Assembly: GCF_900102025.1 (NCBI RefSeq)
Contig: NZ_FNAU01000017.1
Span: 1-37,544 of the forward strand
Origin: Actinobaculum suis
Lineage (GTDB): Bacteria > Actinomycetota > Actinomycetes > Actinomycetales > Actinomycetaceae
DNA length: 37,544 nucleotides
Reading direction: 5' to 3'
Shown: piece after piece, positions 16,098 to 24,531 of the stretch
Position numbering within the stretch: position 1 is the first letter of the stretch
Layout: each line of letters starts with the position of its first letter
Translations under genes and position numbers: made by a program
Notes under the pieces: generated by a model
What the model was told of the DNA's origin: nothing
Seen by the model: the letters and a program-made list of their open reading frames with translations, nothing else
Databases searched by the model: none

Positions 16098-17648
16098 ATG
16101 GAAAATGCGGAGAAGCGTTATCCTTGGCGGCCGGTTCGCGGAGAAATTCTGCGTAATGACCAATCGCTGACGAGCCCGGCAGATATCGAAAACTTCTTTG
16201 CTGAGCAAGGTGTAGTAGCTCGCGGGGAGCACGAAGGTGCCCTATTCCGGTTCGAGATCGCGGTTACCGGCCGGCGCCGACGCATCGCCACCATCGAAAC
16301 CGGTGCGGACGGCACGGAGACCATTGTGCCGGGGCAACATCTCACGGATTTCCTGGAAGCAGCTTATGCCCAGCTTAGGAAAATCCGGGTGGAGGCCGAC
16401 GCCGAAATCTATGGGGACACCATCGACCTAGGCGAAGTACCAATCACCGAAGACGATCTCAAATACGCCGATCCCACTGCCTTAGTAGCGGAGGGCATAG
16501 CTGTGGGAGAAAGTGCGCCCGCGGAAAGGATGCTCGCAGAAGACGTGACCGCGAGGGAGAGCGCGCTCGCGGAGGATAGCGTGCCCGCTGGGGACAGTGC
16601 GCTCGCGGGGGACAGTGCGCCCGCCGGGGGAAACCCGCCTGCTGCAACGAAGATACCGGCGGCGGCGTCGGCCCCGGTACCGTTGGAAAATACGGCGCCG
16701 GGTTCGGAACCGGGTGAGGCTTTGTTAGCTTCCGGTGAAGGGAAAATCCCGACGCTAAATTATGGCCCCATGCTGGTACTTTCGGATGTGTCTTTCGCGC
16801 GGGTGCCGGGAGTGGCCGCTAATATTGGCGAGCCGGTCGCGGTGTTGAAGGCTGCCGATGGGGCGAATGCGATGATTGCCAATGTGCCAATTTCGCGGGA
16901 TGCCCGGATTGGGGGCCGGCCCGGTTTTGTGCTTATTTTGTCTGTGGATCCGAGCGGGCAGCGCAACCCGGTCCTAGTGATTCGGCAAGAATCGGGGATT
17001 GCTTCCTGGAAGTGGATCGACACTCTTTCCGATATGCGGCACACGGAAGCTTCCGCGGTGGCGTCACAATTTTCGCGACAAGAACTGGGTTCGGGGGCGC
17101 GTGTACAAAGAATTTTGCGTGATTTTCCGAGCGTTGCCACCGGTGATCTGATCGATGCGCTAAACGCGCCCGCCCGCGAAGGGGTCGAAAAGTTTGTGGC
17201 CGCGTTGGGGTTGCCGGAAGAAATCACGCAGGCCCTGGCCGGGGAACTCGATCCGAGCGAAGTGCCGGGAGCAACTGTTTTCCAACCGGAAGGTTTTGGG
17301 AAACGTTTCCAGGCGAGCATGGCCTACGAGGTTTCCGGGGAGGGCAGCCGGCCCGGGTTCTGGAAACTTTACCGCAAGATCTACTTGCAACACCCGCGGC
17401 TCATGATCGGGGCCGCGCTGGGGCAAGTCGGCGCCGGGGTGGTACTCACCGCGCTAGGGGCGCGCCGCTGGGAAGAAAAGCGCGGCAAAGTGATGGCCAT
17501 AACCGGTACCGGGATTATCCTCAGCACGAGTTTCCGCATGATAACCGCCCAGTGGATTCGCAATGCCTTGGAAAGCACCGGACTGGCAGAAAAACTACGG
17601 CAAGAACAAGAACGTTTGCGCCAAGCCCGGGAAGCAGAAGCAGAATAA
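16098..17648 (+). CDS. Hypothetical protein with C-terminal membrane segments
   Basis: A 516-residue protein I do not recognise. The ATG at 16098 has GGAGAGG upstream. Residues 1-125 form a compact soluble domain (FFAEQGVVARGEHEGALFRFEIAV). Residues 135-215 are Ala/Glu/Ser/Pro-rich low-complexity repeats of the type PAGDSALAGDSA. A second soluble domain follows at about 225-420. Two hydrophobic stretches near the C-terminus (LMIGAALGQVGAGVVLTALGA and MAITGTGIILS) suggest a tail membrane anchor, with a charged helix at the end (LRQEQERLRQAREAEAE). The gene ends 13 bp before an ASCH-domain gene with its own ribosome site, so they are probably co-transcribed. Confidence 0.75.
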   Translation: MENAEKRYPWRPVRGEILRNDQSLTSPADIENFFAEQGVVARGEHEGALFRFEIAVTGRRRRIATIETGADGTETIVPGQHLTDFLEAAYAQLRKIRVEADAEIYGDTIDLGEVPITEDDLKYADPTALVAEGIAVGESAPAERMLAEDVTARESALAEDSVPAGDSALAGDSAPAGGNPPAATKIPAAASAPVPLENTAPGSEPGEALLASGEGKIPTLNYGPMLVLSDVSFARVPGVAANIGEPVAVLKAADGANAMIANVPISRDARIGGRPGFVLILSVDPSGQRNPVLVIRQESGIASWKWIDTLSDMRHTEASAVASQFSRQELGSGARVQRILRDFPSVATGDLIDALNAPAREGVEKFVAALGLPEEITQALAGELDPSEVPGATVFQPEGFGKRFQASMAYEVSGEGSRPGFWKLYRKIYLQHPRLMIGAALGQVGAGVVLTALGARRWEEKRGKVMAITGTGIILSTSFRMITAQWIRNALESTGLAEKLRQEQERLRQAREAEAE

Positions 17649-17661
17649 CGCAAGGAGAAGC

Positions 17662-18399
17662 ATGATGGCCTGGAATATTTTCGGTATCCCCGAACCATGG
17701 AAAGACGCTGGCGCGGTAAACGCAGGCGCGGCAAACGCTGGCGCGGCGGAGACAAACGCTGGCGCGCAGGGTAGCGGCGCGCAGAATAGTGCCGCGCAAG
17801 GTAATGGCGCGCAAGACGGCGCGGGAGTAGATGCTGGGGCCGGCCAGTTATTTGATGCGAACTGGGTACCAGAACCGGTGGACGCCGATGTTGAGGCTTT
17901 CTGGACGCGGGCGATTACGCGCGCCAAGCTCAATCCTTTGGAAGTGCTTACCGGGGCGGAAGATCTCACCACTTTGCGCCCGCCCGCCTTCGCTTTTGGT
18001 GGTACTGAGGAAATGGCTGATGAGCTTGCCCAATTGGTGGTCGATGGTAAAAAGACGGTCACCAGTTCCTTGCGGGAGACCTATACCGCCGAAGGAGAAG
18101 AGTTACCGCAGGCCGGAGAGCTTGCGATCGTGACCGATGGCCGGGGAGTTCCGCGGGCACTAATTGCCATCACCAAAGTGGAAGTCATTCCTTTCCGCGA
18201 GGTAGACGCCGAAATCGCGCACAGCGAAGGGGAAGGCGATCTGAGCTTGGAGTACTGGCAGCGCGTGCACGCCGAGTTCTTCGCGGCCGAAGCCGCCGAA
18301 GTTGGTATTGAGTTCGATCCGGAAACGTGCCACGTCGTCGTCGAACACTTCACCACGCTGTACACGGACGCCACCGATAAACTCACCTCAGCAAACTAG
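17662..18399 (+). CDS. ASCH-domain protein
   Basis: About 245 residues. AAGGAG precedes tandem ATG codons at 17662 and 17665; either could start. Residues 14-58 are an Ala/Gly/Asn/Gln repeat tract (AGAANAGAAETNAGAQGSG). The rest matches the ASCH fold of YqfB-like proteins: KTVTSSLRETYTAEGEELP with the K-T and R of the family signature, ELAIVTDGRGVPRALI, VEVIPFREVD, then LEYWQRVHAEFF. ASCH domains bind RNA or modified nucleosides, and YqfB is an N4-acetylcytidine amidohydrolase; whether this protein shares that activity is not shown. It follows the hypothetical gene by 13 bp. Confidence 0.85.
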   Translation: MMAWNIFGIPEPWKDAGAVNAGAANAGAAETNAGAQGSGAQNSAAQGNGAQDGAGVDAGAGQLFDANWVPEPVDADVEAFWTRAITRAKLNPLEVLTGAEDLTTLRPPAFAFGGTEEMADELAQLVVDGKKTVTSSLRETYTAEGEELPQAGELAIVTDGRGVPRALIAITKVEVIPFREVDAEIAHSEGEGDLSLEYWQRVHAEFFAAEAAEVGIEFDPETCHVVVEHFTTLYTDATDKLTSAN

Positions 18400-18406
18400 C
18401 GCACGC

Positions 18407-18575
18407 GGCAAAGCCCCCGAACCCGGCAAAGCCACGCGGCCGGTAAAACCGCGCGGCCGGCAAAGCCCCCGAACCCGGCAAAGCCACGCGGCCGGTAAAA
18501 CCGCGCGGCCGGCAAAGCCACGCGGCCGGTAAAACCGCGCGGCCGGCAAAGCCGCGCGGCCGATAAAACCGCGGG
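18407..18575. repeat. 17/34/52-bp compound tandem repeat between convergent genes
   Basis: The basic unit is about 17 bp and alternates GGCAAAGCC(A/G)CGCGGCC with GGTAAAACCGCGCGGCC. Copies of GGCAAAGC recur at 18407, 18459 (period 52) and 18477, 18511, 18545 (period 34). The array fills almost all the space between the stop of the ASCH gene and the stop of the minus-strand LytR_C gene. Each unit contains self-complementary CGGCCG or GCGCGC, so it can form serial hairpins. No spacers of unique sequence exist, so it is not CRISPR. Confidence 0.9.
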
Positions 18576-18585
18576 GCTGGGCATG

Positions 18586-19206
18586 CTACTTATTGCGGAT
18601 CCGTTCCTGGGCTTCTGCGGTGGCCGCTTCGGTGTCTATGCATTCCGGGAGCGAGGTGAGGGTGGGATCCGGGTATTCCTGGGCCACTTGCTCGGCGGTG
18701 CGAATACCGTCGTAGTTATCGCCAAGCACCACGGTAAGGGATTCTCCGCTCATATCGTTCGAAAAAACGATCGTGGAATCGGGGATGTAGCGCGCTACCG
18801 TGTAAGCGCCAGGCAGACCTTCCGGGCCGGAAATGATTTGCGCGGTGCCTTCCACCGTGTCGTTCCAATTACCGGTATTAGAAACGTTCATGCCTTCGGC
18901 GGTGAAGGACTTCGCAGCGCTACTGGCCAGGCCGCCCCGGTTAGTCGAGTTGTAGACCAGCAGGTTGATGGTCGCCGGATCGACGGCGGTAGCTCCCGCC
19001 GGCGCGCACGGAACCACCGGTGGGGGTGGGGCCGCGGGCCGCGAAAACGGCTTGTTGATCGGCGAAGGTAACACTCCCACCCAAATCAGCAGAGAAAAGG
19101 CGAGGAGCACCAATAAGATCCCACCGAGCGTGCCAAACACGATGGTTTGCCGCTGCTGCGTCTTTTTCCGATAGGCGCGGCGCGCCTCTACAATTCCCTG
19201 ACTCAC
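18586..19206 (-). CDS. Membrane-anchored LytR_C-domain protein
   Basis: A 206-residue protein with GTG start. A basic N-terminus is followed by one transmembrane helix (about residues 23-46), a Pro-rich tether (RPAAPPPPVVP) and an extracellular LytR C-terminal-like domain: INLLVYNSTNRGGLA, SFTAEGMNVSNTGNW, VARYIPDSTIVF and LTVVLGDNYDGI. This domain occurs at the C-terminus of LytR-CpsA-Psr cell-wall ligases and as stand-alone actinobacterial proteins; here the ligase domain is absent. The upstream TACCGT, 7 nt from the GTG, suggests leaderless transcription. Role in cell-wall biology is inferred from the family only. Confidence 0.85.
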   Translation of the reverse strand: MSQGIVEARRAYRKKTQQRQTIVFGTLGGILLVLLAFSLLIWVGVLPSPINKPFSRPAAPPPPVVPCAPAGATAVDPATINLLVYNSTNRGGLASSAAKSFTAEGMNVSNTGNWNDTVEGTAQIISGPEGLPGAYTVARYIPDSTIVFSNDMSGESLTVVLGDNYDGIRTAEQVAQEYPDPTLTSLPECIDTEAATAEAQERIRNK

Positions 19207-19309
19207 GCTCTCAACGGTAATTTATTTTGCCGGCGAATGGGGAATTGACGCGGCCCGCGGGCAAACCACATCGCGCGCCCCGCAAAACACTGAAAGACAC
19301 TTGGCGAAC

Positions 19310-19360
19310 AATGCGAATTACCTCGCATTCGCTCGCCGCTAAAACTGCCGGGTGTAATAT
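19310..19360 (+). promoter_or_regulatory. Inverted repeat and -10 element upstream of the uracil permease gene
   Basis: AATGCGA and TCGCATT (19310-19316 and 19323-19329) form a 7-bp inverted repeat with 6-bp gap, a possible operator. TAATAT at 19355-19360, preceded by TG, is a good extended -10, which gives a 40-nt leader. I see no PyrR-binding or other known attenuator sequence. Confidence 0.4.
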
Positions 19361-19406
19361 CGCGGAGGCGCTTTGGCCAATCACTCACACAAACAAGGAG
19401 TAAAGC

Positions 19407-20909
19407 GTGGCAAAGATCTGGAAATTGCACGGGGATGGCGTACATATTGCCCCGGGAGATGTGGTTCAGCCTAATGAACGGCTAGCATGGCCGGCCACGA
19501 TAGGAATCGGAATACAGCACGTGGTTGCAATGTTTGGGGCCACGTTCCTAGTTCCATTGCTTACGGGTTTCAATCCTTCGACGACATTGTTCTTCACCGG
19601 GATTGGAACCCTTCTTTTTATCCTCATTACCGCCGGAAAATTGCCCAGTTACCTGGGCTCTTCTTTTGCCCTCATTGCGCCAATTAGCGCGGTAACGGGA
19701 TACGTGCAGGGCGGGACGATGGACGCACATGGGCAAGCTCTCGCGCAGGGCGGGATCGTGCTCACGGGCGCCTGCCTGCTCCTGGTGGGGGCCATTGTTA
19801 TGGTTTGTGGTTCGAGCTGGATCGATAAACTCATGCCGCCGATCGTGACGGGCGCGATCGTGGCGCTCATTGGTTTCAACCTGGCGCCTTCTGCCTGGAA
19901 CTACGTGAAGCAAGCGCCGGTTACAGCGGTGGTGACGATTGTGGCGATCTTGTTGGTCACGGTGTTGTTCAAGGGGCTGATTGGGCGGCTGTCGATCCTT
20001 ATCGGCGTGCTTATTGGTTACTTGTGCGCGGTGGTGCGCGGGGAAGTGGATTTCTCCCCGATCGCGGATGCGGGCTGGGTAGGTTTGCCGCATTTCCACG
20101 CCCCGGCTTTCGATTTCAGCACGGCTGGCCTGTTCGTGCCGGTGGTGCTCGTGTTGATCGCGGAAAACGTGGGGCACGTAAAATCGGTTTCCGCGATGAC
20201 TGGCCACAACCTTGACGGTTTGACGGGCCGGGCCCTGTTCGCCGATGGTCTTTCTACCATGTTGGCCGGTACCGGCGGTGGTTCGGGTACGACGACGTAC
20301 GCCGAGAATATTGGGGTTATGGCCGCAACGCGCGTCTATTCGACGGCGGCCTATGTAGTTGCGGCGGTTACGGCACTCGCGCTTTCTATGTTCCCGAAGT
20401 TCGGCGTCATTATTGCGACCATTCCGGCGGGTGTGCTGGGCGGTGCGGCCACGATTCTGTACGGCATGATCGGCATGTTGGGCGTGCGTATTTGGGTGCA
20501 AAACCGCGTGGATTTCTCCGACCCGGTAAACCTGAACACGGCGGCTATCTCCATGATCGTGGCAATTGCTAATTACACCTGGGTGATTGGGGATATGACC
20601 TTCTCCGGGATTGCGCTCGGCTCTTTTGGTGCGATCATTATTTACCATTGCATGCGTTGGATTTCCCGTTGGCGTGGCACTTCCTTGGAACCTGCCACCC
20701 CAGCTTCGGCCCCGGCCGGCGCGGAAGTGGAAGGCGAGGAACTGCAACGTTCCTGGGAGGAAGACCAAACTGGCGAAAAGGCCAAGCGTATCGGCCACCG
20801 CCGCCAAGCCGAACCGGAAACCGCGGCAGGTAGCGGCCAGTCCGCGAATGCGGAAGCAAGTACGGACGAACCGGAAACCGGCCCGGCCGAAGCTCTCGCT
20901 AGCAAGTAG
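19407..20909 (+). CDS. Uracil/xanthine permease (NCS2 family)
   Basis: A 500-residue transporter that imports a nucleobase, probably uracil. The GTG has AAGGAG 7 nt upstream. The NCS2 fold shows in about 14 hydrophobic segments with hallmarks GIQHVVAMFGATFLVPLLTG, SSFALIAPISAV, LIAENVGHVKSV with the substrate-site Glu, and TGGGSGTTTYAENIGVMAATRV. After the last membrane segment (about residue 415) comes an 80-residue Glu/Ala-rich cytoplasmic tail not seen in UraA, ending in EALASK. The 3' end including the stop is duplicated downstream. No pyrimidine-biosynthesis genes lie nearby. Confidence 0.94.
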   Translation: MAKIWKLHGDGVHIAPGDVVQPNERLAWPATIGIGIQHVVAMFGATFLVPLLTGFNPSTTLFFTGIGTLLFILITAGKLPSYLGSSFALIAPISAVTGYVQGGTMDAHGQALAQGGIVLTGACLLLVGAIVMVCGSSWIDKLMPPIVTGAIVALIGFNLAPSAWNYVKQAPVTAVVTIVAILLVTVLFKGLIGRLSILIGVLIGYLCAVVRGEVDFSPIADAGWVGLPHFHAPAFDFSTAGLFVPVVLVLIAENVGHVKSVSAMTGHNLDGLTGRALFADGLSTMLAGTGGGSGTTTYAENIGVMAATRVYSTAAYVVAAVTALALSMFPKFGVIIATIPAGVLGGAATILYGMIGMLGVRIWVQNRVDFSDPVNLNTAAISMIVAIANYTWVIGDMTFSGIALGSFGAIIIYHCMRWISRWRGTSLEPATPASAPAGAEVEGEELQRSWEEDQTGEKAKRIGHRRQAEPETAAGSGQSANAEASTDEPETGPAEALASK

Positions 20910-20991
20910 CGTGCCAGGCACAGCGGCAAGCAAAATAATTGGCGCGGCTGAAGATTCGGCTAGTAAATAACTAGCCGAGCACAGCAGCAAG
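20886..20991. repeat. Degenerate duplication of the uracil permease 3' end and stop codon
   Basis: The 45 bases at 20886-20930 (encoding AEALASK-stop and following bases) resemble 20947-20991 (AEDSASK-stop) at about 70 percent identity, 61 bp apart. Both copies have the stop codon in the same place. The outer copy is not translated. Confidence 0.75.
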
Positions 20992-21059
20992 ACGAATACA
21001 TTAGCTGGCAGGGCAATCCTGGCAGGGCAATCTCGGTAACAGTGCGTATGATTCCGGCT

Positions 21060-21085
21060 AGGGGCGCGGCGCCGGCCGCGCCCCT
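21060..21085 (+). terminator. Terminator of the uracil permease gene
   Basis: An 11-bp GC-rich stem (AGGGGCGCGGC pairing with GCCGCGCCCCT) with a 4-nt loop is followed within 5 bases by TTTT. Confidence 0.75.
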
Positions 21086-21088
21086 CGC

Positions 21089-21139
21089 CGTTTTGCTAGT
21101 TAGTCGGTTTTGCTAGTTAGTCGGTTGTCCTAGCTAGTC
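21089..21139. repeat. 17-bp tandem repeat, three copies
   Basis: CGTTTTGCTAGTTAGTC, GGTTTTGCTAGTTAGTC and GGTTGTCCTAGCTAGTC follow one another at 21089, 21106 and 21123. They lie between the permease terminator and the helicase promoter region. Confidence 0.9.
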
Positions 21140-21174
21140 TGTACTAATAGGAAAGGCTAGCGAGGGAGGAAATA

Positions 21175-23175
21175 GTGGTGGAAAATCCCCAGGAACTACT
21201 CGAATTCTTGGATCCGGAACAGCGGCGCGTGGCCACAACTTTGCGGGGCCCGGTAGTGGTGCGGGCAGGTGCCGGCACCGGAAAAACGCGGGCGATCACG
21301 TACCGGATCGCGTACGGCGTCGCCACGGGAGAGTACCACCCGAATAATGTGCTCGCGGTAACTTTCACTTCGCGTGCGGCGGGGGAGATGCGCTCCCGCC
21401 TGCGCGACTTGGGAGTTGGTGGTGTAGCGGCACAAACTTTCCACGCGGCAGCTTTGCGCCAGCTGTCTTATTTTTGGGGAACGGCCGTGGGTGGAAAAAT
21501 CCCGCCAATCAGCGAATCGAAATCTCCCTTAGTCTCCCAGGCAGCCGCACAATTGGGGATGCCAACAGACCGGGTTTCGGTGCGTGATTTGAGCGCCGAA
21601 ATCGAGTGGGCGAAGGTTACTTTGGTGACGCCTGAAAAGTATGCGGAACGGGCCACCGCCGCCGGGCGTACCGATATTGCGGGGCAAACTCCGGAAATGA
21701 TCGCCCAGCTGCTCCATAAATACGAAGACGTAAAAACTGAACGCGGCGTAATCGATTTTGAAGACGTTATCCTCCTACTCATTGGCGTGCTCTTGGATCG
21801 TGCGGATATTGCGCGGGAAATCCGCGCCCAATACCGCTATTTCGTGGTGGATGAATATCAGGACGTTTCGCCCCTGCAACATCGCCTGCTCCAACTTTGG
21901 TTAGGCGGGCGGAAAGACATTTGCGTGGTGGGGGATGTTTCCCAAACGATTTATTCGTTTACGGGTGCTTCGAGCTGGTATTTAGCGAATTTCGTGAAGG
22001 AGTTCCCGGAAGCGAAAGAAATCGAGTTGGTGCGTGATTATCGTTCGACGCCGCAAATCGTGGAAGCGGCCAATACGATCATTGCCGATGATGAAAGCGA
22101 AGGGGCAGTACATCTAGTTTCCCAAGTGGCTTCCGGGCAACCGGTGGAATACCGCGAATATGAGGATGAAGAAGCTGAGGCCACGGAAATTGCGGAACAG
22201 ATTGCGCGCGCCCAACAAGATGGCACGCTGCTTTCCGATATTGCGATCCTGTATCGGACCAATGCGCAGTCGGCAGAGTTTGAGACCGCGCTGGGCCGGG
22301 CCGGAATTTCCTACCAGGTGAAAGGATCGGAGAAATTCTTTTCCCGGCGGGAAGTACGCGAAGCCATGGTTGCTTTGCGGACGGCCGCCCGGGCTGGCGT
22401 AACCGGGGAACTGGCGGAAAATGTGCGAAGCGTGCTGCGGCAAACGGGGTGGCGGGATGAAGCTCCCGAAGGTGGCGGTTCGGCCCGGGAACGTTGGGAA
22501 GCACTGCATGCCTTGCTGGTGCTCGCGCAAGATATGGAAGAAAAACGCGGGGCCGATTTACGCGAATTTGTGGCTGACCTAGAAGAACGCTCCCAGTTGC
22601 AAAACGTGCCGGAAATAGAAGGGGTCACGCTTTCTTCTTTGCACGCCGCGAAAGGTTTGGAGTGGGAACGGGTATACCTGGCGGGTATGAGTGAAGGGCT
22701 CATGCCGATCTCCTTGGCAAAAACTCCGCGCGCCTTGGCAGAAGAACGCCGGCTTCTTTATGTAGGGGTTACGCGGGCTAAGGATTTCTTGCAAGTTTCC
22801 TATGCGAAAGGGCGTAATAGTCGCGGCCGGAAGGCTTCCCGTTTCCTAGACCAACTGTGGCCAAAACCGGAAAGCCCGGCTACGGAATGGCGGCGGGGCC
22901 GGCGGGAACGGCGCGCCGCGGCAGATAAAGAGTTCCGCGAAAACTATGCCGCAGACGTACCCCTGTTTGAGGCCCTCGTGCAGTGGCGTGCCGATATGGC
23001 CCAAGCAATCGATAAACCCGCATACACGGTTTTCCATGACACCACGCTCCGCGCCCTCGCGATAAGCAAACCGGCCAGCATGGAAGAACTCGGGAAAATT
23101 CGTGGTATCGGGCCAGCCAAACTCGCCCGCTGGGGAGAAGAACTCCTCCGCGTCCTCAGCACCGGGCAGCCCTAA
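21175..23175 (+). CDS. uvrD2: UvrD/PcrA-family ATP-dependent DNA helicase with HRDC domain (UvrD2 type)
   Basis: A 666-residue SF1A 3'-5' DNA helicase. Tandem GTG codons (21175 and 21178) follow GGGAGGA. Motifs in order: Q-motif LDPEQRRVA, Walker A AGAGTGKT (about residue 30), motif Ia FTSRAAGEM, Walker B VVDEYQDVSPLQ, motif III GDVSQTIYSFTGA, motif IV LVRDYRSTPQIV, motif V TLSSLHAAKGLEWE and motif VI LYVGVTRAK. A C-terminal HRDC domain (about residues 600-662) carries TLRALAISKPASMEELGKIRGIG. This is the layout of mycobacterial UvrD2, but no cysteines lie between helicase and HRDC parts, so the tetracysteine motif known from UvrD2 is missing. No whiB7 gene lies nearby. Confidence 0.93.
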   Translation: MVENPQELLEFLDPEQRRVATTLRGPVVVRAGAGTGKTRAITYRIAYGVATGEYHPNNVLAVTFTSRAAGEMRSRLRDLGVGGVAAQTFHAAALRQLSYFWGTAVGGKIPPISESKSPLVSQAAAQLGMPTDRVSVRDLSAEIEWAKVTLVTPEKYAERATAAGRTDIAGQTPEMIAQLLHKYEDVKTERGVIDFEDVILLLIGVLLDRADIAREIRAQYRYFVVDEYQDVSPLQHRLLQLWLGGRKDICVVGDVSQTIYSFTGASSWYLANFVKEFPEAKEIELVRDYRSTPQIVEAANTIIADDESEGAVHLVSQVASGQPVEYREYEDEEAEATEIAEQIARAQQDGTLLSDIAILYRTNAQSAEFETALGRAGISYQVKGSEKFFSRREVREAMVALRTAARAGVTGELAENVRSVLRQTGWRDEAPEGGGSARERWEALHALLVLAQDMEEKRGADLREFVADLEERSQLQNVPEIEGVTLSSLHAAKGLEWERVYLAGMSEGLMPISLAKTPRALAEERRLLYVGVTRAKDFLQVSYAKGRNSRGRKASRFLDQLWPKPESPATEWRRGRRERRAAADKEFRENYAADVPLFEALVQWRADMAQAIDKPAYTVFHDTTLRALAISKPASMEELGKIRGIGPAKLARWGEELLRVLSTGQP

Positions 23176-23191
23176 ACACGGAGCGTGGCCG

Positions 23192-23223
23192 TGAACGCGG
23201 GTAGCTCTGAACGCGGGTAGCTC
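23192..23223. repeat. 16-bp tandem duplication after the helicase gene
   Basis: TGAACGCGGGTAGCTC occurs at 23192-23207 and 23208-23223 without change. It lies between the stops of the two convergent genes (helicase and ThiF-like). Confidence 0.9.
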
Positions 23224-23247
23224 GGGATTCCCGCCGGGGCGATGGAA

Positions 23248-24525
23248 CTATCGGTCCGAAATCACGGTGGGTGATTCGGATACCAGTGGAGCAGGTTGCG
23301 GAATGTCCAGGGGAGGGAAATCTGTGGCAGTACAGGCGCAGGTAGCGCCAGGGCGGATCACGGCCAGGCCCGGGATGCCCGGCGGGGGCGGAATTCGCAG
23401 TTGCTGGTCGCACAGCTCTAGGCAGCATAGGGCTCGCGCGGCCAACAAAGCGGCATGCTGCAGTTCCAAAAGTGGGGCAAAACCGGGCGGCCGCGTAAAA
23501 AGCTGCGGGCTAATATAAGCCCACTCCGGATCCGCATCAACTCGGTGCTCATACACGCACCGGGCACAAGCACTCTGGCCCGGCACCACATACGGCCCGA
23601 CCGTTACGTCCACATCTTCCGAACACACCAGTAAATGCGGGATACCCGCCTGGAAGAAAATATCGCATTCCAAGGGATTAATCGCCCCGGCCGCAGTCAC
23701 CACCGCCGCGTCCACCACAACCTCCGCTGCGGTGGCCCGCCCCCGCGTAGTAGCAACAGTTTTCGTGTTTAGGGGATCGGTAGTCACCGTGATTTCCAGT
23801 TGCAAATCGCGCATCCCCAAAGCTCCGCGCATCGCCTCCACGCGCGTACCAGTGCCTATCTGGCTCACGTTTAATAACGCCGGATGGTCCGCAAAACCCG
23901 TGGGTGCGGCGTCGAAAGTAACCACACTGGCCGCACCGGCAAGCGCCAGGGCAAACACGATTTCTACGCCCAAAGGATCTAAGCGCGGCACGCAAATATG
24001 CCTTCCCACAACCGGTGCCAGCATGCCACCTGCATCACCAGTTTCAGCTTGGCTCTCGGCGCCGCCCGTTTCCAGATTATCTGCCGCGCTCGCGGCCAGC
24101 GCTTCACTGCTTGAGGCGGTACCAGGGAGTGAATTAGGGGCGGTTCCGGGGAGCCGGCTGGAGCCGGTGCCAGGAAGAGAAGTGGAGGCAGTGCCGGGGC
24201 GGGGACTGGAGCTGGTATCGGGAAGCGAGTTGGAGCCGGTACCGGGAGACGAATTAGAGCTGGTATCGGGAAGCGAGAGCGGGTGGTCAATTACGCGGGC
24301 ACGGTGCAGTAGCTCTAATAATTCGTAGAGGCGGTCTGTATTGAGGCCATGTTGTTGGGCGAGCCGAGTTATTTCCGGTAGTGATCTATCGACGGTTAGC
24401 GCGGAAATGAAATCTTGTTCGCGCGCCGAAAGGCCAGCGATCACCACTCCGGCGCGCGGATCAGTGCCAATCTGCAAGGCCGCGCGGTTGCGCCAATAAA
24501 CACCCAAACGAGATTTGATCTTCAT
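23248..24525 (-). CDS. ThiF/E1-like (cyclodehydratase-related) protein with repetitive linker
   Basis: A 425-residue protein. Residues 1-100 resemble the N-terminal winged-helix/peptide-binding part found before ThiF-like domains (YWRNRAALQIGTDP, FISALTVDRSLPEI). Residues of about 105-150 are a Ser/Pro/Gly/Thr-rich linker of repeated SLPGT or SLPDT units. The rest is a Rossmann-like fold: RLDPLGVEIVFALALAGAASVVTFD, then LLVCSEDVDVTVGPYVVPGQSACARCVYEH with a CxxC pair, and a second Cys pair in GATCACTATD, probably zinc ligands. A glycine-rich ATP loop is not clear, so adenylation activity is doubtful. An ATG start with a leaderless-type promoter follows. The same family lies beside uvrD2 in other actinobacteria. 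Confidence 0.78.
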   Translation of the reverse strand: MKIKSRLGVYWRNRAALQIGTDPRAGVVIAGLSAREQDFISALTVDRSLPEITRLAQQHGLNTDRLYELLELLHRARVIDHPLSLPDTSSNSSPGTGSNSLPDTSSSPRPGTASTSLPGTGSSRLPGTAPNSLPGTASSSEALAASAADNLETGGAESQAETGDAGGMLAPVVGRHICVPRLDPLGVEIVFALALAGAASVVTFDAAPTGFADHPALLNVSQIGTGTRVEAMRGALGMRDLQLEITVTTDPLNTKTVATTRGRATAAEVVVDAAVVTAAGAINPLECDIFFQAGIPHLLVCSEDVDVTVGPYVVPGQSACARCVYEHRVDADPEWAYISPQLFTRPPGFAPLLELQHAALLAARALCCLELCDQQLRIPPPPGIPGLAVIRPGATCACTATDFPPLDIPQPAPLVSESPTVISDR

Positions 24526-24531
24526 GGGCGC

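Noticed and set aside
18407-18575. Possible CRISPR array
   Set aside because: Repeats are directly contiguous or compound, with no unique spacers and no cas genes in the window.
19548-20990. Long minus-strand open frame opposite the uracil permease (480 codons)
   Set aside because: It is a composition-driven shadow: Arg/His-rich, no domain, and fully covered by a clear NCS2 permease on the other strand.
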